The notes beneath the pieces were generated by a model that did no database searches, was not told where the DNA came from, and was given only the letters and a program-made list of their open reading frames with translations. Shown here piece after piece: positions 56,460-64,000 of a DNA stretch of 64,000 bases (its first letter is position 1; every line of letters begins with the position of its first letter). The stretch lies in contig JADLZK010012353.1 in the NCBI GenBank assembly GCA_015847255.1, positions 434,001 to 498,000 on the forward strand, in the 5' to 3' direction. Source of the DNA: Hyparrhenia diplandra. Taxonomy: Eukaryota; Streptophyta; Magnoliopsida; Poales; Poaceae. The position numbers and the translations under genes are program-made.

Positions 56460-57274
56460 CTGCTCGAGCACACGGAGATTGCTCCTCTCCACCTCCCTGG
56501 CGAGCTTCTCCAGCTTCCTTAGCATCCCTGCGTACATCTCATCCATCTCGGCCGCCTGCCCCGCCGCAGCGCCGAGGACACCCTGCAGCCTCGCGACCCC
56601 AAACCCGTCCAGCATTTCATCCACCGCCTTCTGCTCCCTTATGGTGTGAGCGTGCTCAGCCGCCGGCGCCGACGGCAGCCAGGGCATGGGCGACTCGGCG
56701 GTGAAGGCGTGGTACTGGTCCTGAATCCGGGCCCGACGTTGACGACGGCGAGGGAGGCCGGGACGAGGCGGCCGGCGTGGAGGAGGAAGGCACGGTAGTC
56801 GTAGGAGTGGGTGGAATAGTTGGGGGAGGCGGAGGGGGAGACGAGGATGAGGAGGAGCGGGTGGGCGGCGACTAGGGATTCGGAGAGTGAGTGGGCGAGC
56901 GCGGCCTCCCGCATGGAGGGGCGGAGCGAGGTGCGGCGGCGGGAGGAGAAGAAGCCGATGGGGGGTGGGGGAAGTGGAGGAGGGGGTTGGAAGCGGCCGA
57001 GGGAGTCGGAGAGGGAGGACGAGAGGGAGAGGGAGCAGTGGCCGGAGACGGAGATGGAGAGCGCGGGGGGCGGGCGCGGCGGCGTCGTCGTAGTCGGAGA
57101 GGGCGGCCGGCGGCGTGGGCGGGTGAGCGGCGCGGCCGAAGAGGAGGCCGTCGCAGTCGCCTCGCCGCGGCGGCGCAGCGGTGTAGGAGCGCGGCCAGGG
57201 CCGCGCCGGAGATGGAGAGCTTGGCCACCGCCGGCGGGGTGGGGGGTGGCGGTGGTGATGTCGCCGAGGGCCAT
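56460..57274 (-). CDS. Abraxas-like (BRISC/BRCA1-A scaffold) protein, exon 1 with frame breaks
   Basis: Similar in motif order to the Arabidopsis FAM175/Abraxas homologue, an inactive MPN-fold scaffold of the BRCC36 deubiquitinase. The ATG at 57274 (MALGDITT) is followed by LSISGAALAALLH and a GLLFG context (about 57150). Next come SISVSGHCSLSL, GFFSSRRRTSLRPSMRE (about 56960) and YRAFLL...VVNVGPGFR (about 56750). A coiled-coil start, MYAGMLRKLEKLAREVERSNLRVLEQ, leads to the GTCTGC donor at 56459. At least four one-base changes shift frame (about 57245, 57165, 57070 and 56730), three of them in or next to C/G runs in a very GC-rich exon. Later exons are not identified. Either damaged or poorly sequenced here. 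Confidence 0.72.
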
Positions 57275-57420
57275 CGGAGTCGAGGAGGTGTGGCGGATCT
57301 GCTGTGGTGTCAGCTGTGTGGCCTCCTCCCTCCTTGCACGATATGTTTGTAGCCTAGTGAAAAAAAAAATCAAACAATTCGAATGTGCAAAAACAAAACA
57401 ATTCAAAGCAAGTGCTTTTA

Positions 57421-57462
57421 TCTATATCTATATCTATATCTATATCTATATCTATATCTATA
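57421..57462. repeat. (TCTATA)n microsatellite
   Basis: About seven copies of a TATATC hexamer directly abut the Helitron 5' end. The Helitron's own TCTATA start may have seeded or blended with it. Confidence 0.9.
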
Positions 57463-58989
57463 TCTATACCTACTAATAAAAGCAGGTAAAATTTCTACCT
57501 CCACCTTTTTTTCTGCCTGCCTTAATTATGGGCCTTAATTGGGCCACCATCAGCGGCCGGTGCTACGATTCCTCGCTGGCTCCCGGCCAAACTCACCGGT
57601 CCTCAAACTGACGAGTTTATCCCTGGGCCTGGCACGATGGACTGCCCATCACGATCACGCCCATGCTTGGATCAGTGCTTCCTCGAAGCCGTTTGCTCCT
57701 AGACTCCTAGATGCGGTGCATCTGTCTAGCAAGATCCGCAGCTCAGCTGCCACCGCTCGAGCACAGCCCGTGCGACATCCGGCTCCAGCAGCGGAGAAAA
57801 AAAAATAAATAAAGGAAAAAAAAGCGTATACTCACCAAAAAAAAAAAAAAAAAGGACAAAAGACCTTGACCGGGAGGCACTTTAATTTACGTAAATTGAC
57901 TTTGCAGTGTACACAATTTTGTTGATTTGCTTTCCTATTATCAACGTTTAGATAGACATAATATTCCATTATTTTAATGGATTTGTAGGGTTAATATTTT
58001 ATTGATCTATATTTATTATAGGCATTGATATATATTATTGAAAAATATGGTGGTTCCAAATTAAACCAAACAAAGATAGCTAGCTTTAGATGACCACACA
58101 ATATTTAATGCAATGCACGGATACATTTGCCATTGGAACAAATACCGAATAATAAATTGTTCATCCCGTTGCACCGCACGCACATGATTATAGGTACTAA
58201 ATAATTATATTATCTTGGGCCCCGGTTTCATGGCCCGGGCGAAGCGCCCTGGCTGCACCCCCTAGAGCCGCATCGCTGGCAGGCCGCCACCGGCGATGCC
58301 GCTGACTAAGACGCCGACGGCGGCCACGGGAAGGGAGGAGGCCAAGAAGGTGCTTGGGTACTACAGCATCCCGCACGACATGCTCCCCATCGTGGTGGTC
58401 GCCGATCCCGGCCACCGGCCAAACCATCGACATGCCGCACGGCCCGCGCCGCGAAGCTCAACGACTTCCCGTTGTCATGGCCAAGGAATCCACCAGTGCA
58501 TCACCGACGCCAAGAAAGCAGCGAGCAAGACAAGATCTACAACAACGCCGCCGACGCGACTATTCTTCGCGACGACAACTGAACGCGTGCTGCCGAGGTC
58601 GACAACCACGACGACGACGGTGATGATCGATGAGAAAACATCAGCACCGATGTCGCCGTGCCGCCAGAAGGGCCGTGGACGACAACGACATGCCAGGCTT
58701 GACAAGAACAGGCACCCATGACGACGACGATGGTGACGAATCCGGCCGTGGCACCTTGCACGGGTCAGCTAGAGTCGGTGGAGGAGAAGGTCTGCAAGGT
58801 GAGGGTCCGGTTGGCCGATGGCCGTGTGGTTACGGAGTTTGGGAGCCGGTGCACGGTGTGTCATGATTATATTATTTTCTATTCAAACTTCATGGCATAA
58901 AGATTATTGGCCATTGACGTTTAAATTTAAATCAATGGCACTAATATATTTACCCATCACCCGTTGTAACGCACGGGCACTTTTCCTAG
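57463..58989 (+). mobile_element. Non-autonomous Helitron (1.5 kb)
   Basis: Starts TCTATACCTACTAATAAAAG and ends TTTTCCTAG, with a stem CCCGT/ACGGG (58960-58964 and 58973-58977) about 12 bases before the CTAG end. It lies between an A and a T, as expected for insertion at AT. No Rep/helicase gene is present. The interior has a GC-rich coding-like stretch (58200-58860, with EAKKVLGYYSIPHDMLP in one frame) that may be captured host gene pieces; I cannot identify the donors. A degenerate CCCGTTGCACCGCACG terminus at about 58166 suggests a nested older Helitron end. Confidence 0.85.
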
Positions 58990-59332
58990 TATGTAATAAT
59001 GACTAAAAAATCATCGATAGTCCTTTATGTAAAATTTAGACAAAAATATGTTTGTTTCCTTATCTCAACCAAGGAGGGCTAACATCATTTCATCATAAAA
59101 AGAGTGAAATATCCAAGGTAAATCGATGGATCTTTACGTCCCATGTCAAAATTAACAAATGAAGGCCGAAATAAAAGAGTAACACAACAAATTTGAAATA
59201 AACCCTAGAAGTAATATATTGCATAGGAGCTCCCAAATATCATAAGTAATCAAGATTAGTTGCATGACTAGAGCCTCCGATGAGCCACATTACAAGCTCC
59301 CTAGAAGCCTTAGGGCAAATCGGACAAGGGTG

Positions 59333-59489
59333 CAGTGGCAGATCCAATGGGGGTCCGAGGGGTCCATCGACCCCCGGCCCGCCTCGTCATACATATAGAT
59401 ACTAGTTAAATACTGTAAAAAACTAAAACATAGATTTGTATATAAAAAAATTGGTGCACCCCTATTCTAAGAAGCTGGATACACCACTG
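59333..59489. mobile_element. hAT-like MITE with 8-bp target duplication
   Basis: Termini CAGTGGCAGATCCA and TGGATACACCACTG are imperfect inverted repeats. The flanks carry CAAGGGTG at 59325-59332 and 59490-59497, the 8-bp duplication expected for hAT. 157 bp. Confidence 0.85.
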
Positions 59490-60977
59490 CAAGGGTGGCG
59501 GCGGGATCTTCGGTTCCTCTTGTGAGGATGAGGAAGATAAGAGAGCAAAACCTAGAGTGGCGGTGGAAATAAATTTTATGTGGATGGAGTGCGCTTTTAG
59601 TATGGCTATGAGGTATGGGTTGAGCCTAAGGCCTGAAATGCAAATGTTGCATAGGTCGTAGGTGCGCCCAACCTTTTGGCTATTTTTGGTGGATGTGTAG
59701 GTTGGTGTGTGCTTTGAGAATAGTTATCGCCTATATTATATAAGGGACTAAAAGAAAGAGGCAACTAACTAGACTCTGCACTGTAATAATATATATTGTT
59801 ATTCAAACAACCAATCACATCCAAAGTTTACATTGCCTTGTCAAGCGAGGATTTGGGGCTGAACATGTATTTGGTTAATTGTCTAGCAAGTTTTTTTGCC
59901 CCTTGTTTGTGTGAGAGAAGGCTTGCAAGGTTTGCCGAGCTCGACGTGCATTGGATGCTAGCTAGCAAGCTTTTGCCTTCTTTGTGTGTGTGAGAAGCAA
60001 TTTTTCTCATGTGTGGGCAAGGTTTACTTTACCAAATTGATAATGCTAGGTAGCTAAGCTACGTTGAGAACCAAATTTCCTGTTTTTTCTTTATAAAATA
60101 GGAATGCGTTCTTTTCTAATGTACGGGCATGAGACAATGGTCATTTGCATTGATAGAGAAGAATGGTAACAACTAGGGGCAGAGAAAATAGTAAAGCTAA
60201 TCACAACAATGACAGCTAGAGATCAACCGTGTGGGGAGTCAAATCTAAGCTAACTTCTTCACCCTCACTTTTTTTTCCGATCAAAGTGAGAAGCTTTGAT
60301 GTCCTCTATCGATTTGCCTCCTTCGACGCAAGCAATCACTTCAGCCTCAGTTGCACTTGCGCACCTACCCCAGCTTGCGATGGCGCCTACCCCAGCTTCG
60401 CCAGTATTGGTACATGTGCCATTGGTACTCTAGTTGGTGGTTGTGTTGTGGTAGAGTGAACCCAGTCCACTAACAAATTTGAGATTCTACTTGTATAGAG
60501 GCACTCAACTAATAAGTTAGGGAGCATTTCTAGCTTGTGCAGACACGATGGACAATAGGTGTGGCCAGGCACACACTGCTAGTCTTTACAGACCCAAACT
60601 ATGTTTAGGATGACCGTGCAAGCAAAAGAATTGCATTTTGGCGGTGCGCGTGCTTGGTGGTGGTGGTGCCAAAGAACTAGTTACCCACTATTTCTTCCAT
60701 CCGCTTCTATTACAACCACCATAAGAGCATCTCCAATAGTCCCAAAAAAAAATTATTTGATAAATCAATGAGTTTTAGAAGTAGCTAAAAAAAGTTGGGA
60801 GCATAGTTTTAGGTTCCTCCTTTTATTTTTTTAAAATCTCGCTCTTAAAATATACAAGAGCGCCATGGGCTGGCCATGCATGGACGACTTTGGAGGACTG
60901 GAGTGGTGTGCAAGAGCCATGAGTTGTTGGACAATGACGAATGTGCCTTCTAATGTGATCAGTGCCCTGAAATATTT

Positions 60978-61055
60978 TTTTTGACCGGCCTCAGCTGATC
61001 AGTTGCCTGACAACCTGGCTTGCTCCCTTGAGACGACACAGAGGCCGGTCAAAAA
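60978..61055. repeat. Perfect 15-bp inverted repeat, 78-bp unit
   Basis: TTTTTGACCGGCCTC at 60978-60992 pairs with GAGGCCGGTCAAAAA at 61041-61055. A small MITE remnant or a hairpin. Confidence 0.8.
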
Positions 61056-61389
61056 TGATTTACTGTATATTCTCAGTTATTAGCAATCTTGATAGCTTGG
61101 TTGTCTTGCTTAATTAGCTTGGGCGCCTCAGCTGGTGTTCGTGGGACGCCAAGCTTCAAAACCTTCCTATCCTCAATGAAATGAATTCTTTGGCTCACTC
61201 GTGGAAAAAAAGGCATTCCATACCTCACTCCAATTAATAATGGTATATATAGGTGCAGCGGTCAGACACAAACCACAACCACCTCCAAGTTAATTTTCGT
61301 TAGGATCATGCATGCATGACACACTAGGCCACTTCTCAAAATTCATTCGTACGTTGGCTACTTGATATTAAATTTTGGTGGGCATGGTG

Positions 61390-61938
61390 TTGCACCGGGA
61401 CGTATGTATAATTTATTATAGTGTGCTCGTGCCAAAAGCATATCGTGCATCGTCAAGACCACGTATGAGTTTGACACATGACACTCTATGTCATGTGTTG
61501 CAACGGCTAAAATTTATCATATGCTATTAAGTCATCGAAGAAGCATGGAACTTGCATGGTGTATTTCCACAAGTTGATAGATCAAAGACACACCTAATTA
61601 GAGGTCATGCGTGTATTTATAGGGGTGTGTTGTGAGTGTCTCGCGTTATACAGTGTAATTCAAAAAAAAAAAAAAAAAATAGAGGTCGCGGCGTTGAACC
61701 GAGACGTATGTGTAATACCGAGACGTATGTGTAATTTATTGTACTGTACTCATTCCAAAAGCATGTCGTGCATGTCGTGCATCGTCAACATGCACGAGTT
61801 TGACACATGACACTCCATGTCCATGTCCTGCAACGGTTAAAATTTATCATATGCAGTTAAGTTATGAAAGAAGCATGAGACTTGCATGGTGTATTTCCAC
61901 GTGCTGACACATCAAAGAGACACCTCATTAGAGGTGTA
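61390..61938. repeat. Direct duplication of a 215-250-bp block
   Basis: 61390-61604 and 61691-61938 share a GTTG.ACCG.GACGTATGT start, GAGTTTGACACATGACACTC and CACCT.ATTAGAGGT. The second copy also has internal duplications (CCGAGACGTATGTGTAAT twice, CATGTCGTG twice). The spacer holds a poly-A tract. Confidence 0.8.
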
Positions 61939-62840
61939 ATGTTCTTTTTTTCTTAGTTGTATTGTTTTTTCTGACCAATGTTTCCATGCCGTCTAATTTT
62001 TGCTTTGCTTCGTTTGGTCACTGGGCTTGGTTATATTTTAGTGAGGACCACTCTGAACATGCGTAGGATCCTAAGTTTGTTCCCCTCTTTCTTTTTTGCT
62101 TCGTTCCACAAAGAAAGCCAGGATTAACTCGAGACTATTTATTTGTCTTGAGGTTTTGAATCTTTTCAGGAAATCCTTCCTATACACAAAGAAAGCTGTG
62201 GAGGCTACATATTTGGACGGTGCAAGACATGCTTAGCATCGATCGACCGTGTGTGTGTTACACGCGCCTCACGCCCCTTGTAACCGGGCCCGAATTATTT
62301 TTCTTTTTTAGTAAAGGTAGGGCCGGATTAGCACCACCCCGGCCCTTGGCGTGGCCCGAATCTGTTTGGATCAAGTCCCCACCCACCGGCTCATAGAAAA
62401 TTGCTGGCTGAAAAAAAAAAAAAAAAAATAAAAGGAAAAACCTCTCGCATGCCAAAAACTCAATCTGTGTCGATCTCTAACTCTATGTGTATGCATACGG
62501 GAGGAAGAGCCACATTGCATACAATTTCTTTACTTCTCTATGCAATTTTATTTGGTCATTTTTGAGCTGCATGCTCATCCAACCCATGAATATAGATGGA
62601 CATACATGCATATCAAAAGATGCACTGCCTTTAAAGCAAAGAAGAAAAATTACACACAAAAATTAATGAAAATGCTAACTTATTATGTGGCCAAGGAAAT
62701 ATACTCAAAAATGAAGAAGCCTGAAAAAAACTTAACATTTAACAAAAAATGAATACAAACTATTAAGGAGATGTGTTTCTTAAACAGAACCGTCAAAGCA
62801 AATAACAGTGAGAGATCTAGAAAAAATGATAACTACTTAA

Positions 62841-62906
62841 CTAGCACTATCTATTGCTAGATGAAAGCTAACTCTAGCACTATCAATTGCTAAATGAAAG
62901 CTAACT
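62841..62906. repeat. Two-copy 33-bp tandem repeat
   Basis: CTAGCACTATC.ATTGCTA.A followed by TGAAAGCTAACT occurs at 62841 and 62874 with two mismatches. Confidence 0.85.
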
Positions 62907-62992
62907 AGTTAAATATGTTATTATATTTATTTAGACAACATCCAATGTTGGATTCGAACACACGAGGCTATCTTCCGTTCGTTTTCGGATAA

Positions 62993-63366
62993 CTAACTTT
63001 TGCAAAAATAGCAAACACACACAGAGTGAAATGCATGTGATTCACATCTGTAGTCCTTTACATATGAACCATCTGTGTATTTGCCTTGAATCCAACAATT
63101 TGCCTTGCACATAGCCTTAAAGCAAAATGGATGTATCTTAACAAATTGCCCGCAAGTTTTCGTATAATATAACCACAAATTAGTATAGATTATAGTCACA
63201 ATTTATAAAAAAACATATTAATGCAAGTAATAGTAATATGTGATGCTAAATTTCTCTAAAAAGACTCAGTGACCAAATATAATGAGAATACAAACCTGCC
63301 AAAGTAGGATTTGCATGAAAGACAAGCACTAGGAAGAAGACTAGAGCAACACATTTTGCATCCATA
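62993..63366 (-). CDS. Possible cysteine-rich secreted peptide (defensin-like)
   Basis: ATG at 63366 opens MDAKCVALVFFLVLVFHANPTLA, a textbook signal peptide, ending at a GCAG/GTTTGT donor (63297). The minus strand near 63150-62993 encodes a 40-residue segment with seven cysteines (CFKAMCKANC...C...CVCYFC) and a stop. The CxC and CxxxC spacing resembles plant defensin-like peptides, which share this signal-exon plus Cys-exon layout. No acceptor joins the exons in frame: the AGs near 63140 and 63120 give the wrong phase. It is either a broken gene or I have the acceptor wrong. A TATA-like TATTTATA lies upstream at about 63432 on the minus strand. Confidence 0.45.
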
Positions 63367-63724
63367 ATGGAAGTAATCTTTCTTCTATAATATAACCGGT
63401 AGTGACCTATGATGCTGTGCATTTATGAGTTGTGTATAAATAGAGAGTGGAAGCACTAATAATAGAATTACAACTTAACACAGCCACACAAGCACATGGT
63501 GGACGATTTCAACTTAACAGTTAGTTACTAGTAAACCAAAACTCAAGAGAATGATCTCGAACCAACCGCATGCACCTATGGATTCAGTGAAGGATATGAG
63601 TCTTTTAGGATCGGAAAGATAGAATCAGATCCAAACAAGTCACATCTTTGACACTATCAAAACTAACATGCAAAACACTCTATGCATGGAAAGAATAGAA
63701 TCTTGTATGACCTTTTTACATTTA

Positions 63725-63853
63725 TGATCTTCTGAGTTTAGTCATGTTTGCATGTAGGAATATGTACAAGTAACAAAGTATGTACTACATGCAAAAAAGG
63801 CCTCTACCATTTGTGATCTTCTGAGTTTAGTCATGTTTGCATGTAGGAATATG
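63725..63853. repeat. 40-bp direct repeat
   Basis: A 40-base segment starting TGATCTTCTGAGTTTAGTC occurs identically at 63725-63764 and 63814-63853, period 89 bases. Confidence 0.88.
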
Positions 63854-64000
63854 CATAACATTAGGTCCATCAACCAAATCATTTTTTAGATATGGGGGAC
63901 AAAAGTTTCAACCTCTACCATTCGAGAATGGTACACAACCGAAGTGTTACAAAAAGGCCAATAGGCAAACACAACGCCATAAGGCAAACCCATCCAACCG

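Larger units (their letters stand above)
58990..62992. other. Intergenic, repeat-rich region
   Basis: No protein gene is supported. Contains an hAT MITE (59333-59489), a perfect inverted repeat (60978-61055), a duplicated block (61390-61938), poly-A tracts near 61662 and 62410, and a tandem repeat (62841-62906). 60720-60860 begins GAGCATCTCCAATAG, the typical end of a grass MITE, but the other end was not found. Confidence 0.4.

Noticed and set aside
56820..57476. 218-residue Gly/Arg-rich frame on the plus strand
   Set aside because: Antisense of the Abraxas-like exon running into the TATATC microsatellite (poly-IY tail).
58296..58721. 141-residue frame inside the Helitron
   Set aside because: Low-complexity Thr/Arg-rich end and no domain. 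Kept only as possible captured gene debris.
60229..60459. 76-residue frame with two Cys-Thr segments
   Set aside because: No signal peptide, no splice context, no family resemblance. Probably chance.

Overview
The window is plant nuclear DNA, almost certainly from a grass (Poaceae). The evidence is GC-rich first exons, GT-AG introns, many Stowaway-type MITEs, a chromodomain-bearing Ty3/gypsy element, a Helitron, a tRNA-derived SINE, and gene families expanded in grasses: a BLE2-like membrane protein, a DUF4220/DUF594 protein, an NBS-LRR and a receptor-type kinase. I cannot name the species. Most genes carry a lesion, so this reads as a repeat-rich, decaying chromosomal segment, possibly with some base-level sequence errors.

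Layout: (1) 415-15885: a BLE2-like gene on the + strand is split by a 12.4-kb Mutator-like element (MULE, 840-13244) with terminal inverted repeats of about 300 bp and a perfect 9-bp target duplication (CGTCACATG). The MULE holds four decayed genes: a MuDR-type transposase, a plant mobile domain (PMD) gene and a zinc-finger gene on +, and a second zinc-finger gene on - that starts from the right TIR. (2) 16560-18116: a PP2C pseudogene (-) with three nonsense codons. (3) 18892-22368: an eight-exon F-box/LRR gene (-) whose only visible defect is one extra base in exon 4. (4) 22369-25226: AT-rich intergenic DNA. (5) 25227-31553: a Ty3/gypsy chromovirus-type retrotransposon (-) with near-identical LTRs, bracketed by a 202-bp direct duplication of flanking DNA instead of a 5-bp target duplication. 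(6) about 31560-38600, with outliers back to 24510: six or more diverged copies of a non-coding repeat, with a SINE and a MITE inside. (7) 40863-44850 (-): a broken CC-type NBS-LRR gene with an 81-bp tandem duplication at its MHD region, followed by a broken receptor-type kinase (45840-47185, -). (8) 47190-50100: MITEs, a LINE remnant and a 337-bp foldback. (9) 50122-52337: an intronless DUF4220/DUF594 gene (+) broken only by two one-base homopolymer expansions. (10) 56460-57274 (-): the first exon of an Abraxas-like (BRISC/BRCA1-A scaffold) gene. (11) 57463-58989: a Helitron. (12) 59000-64000: MITEs, duplicated intergenic blocks and a possible small cysteine-rich secreted peptide gene.

There are no operons. 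The genes share a neighbourhood rather than a pathway. The most notable structures are the multi-gene PMD/zinc-finger MULE with a repeated 8-mer in both TIRs and in an internal promoter-like region, and the retrotransposon with a long flanking duplication.
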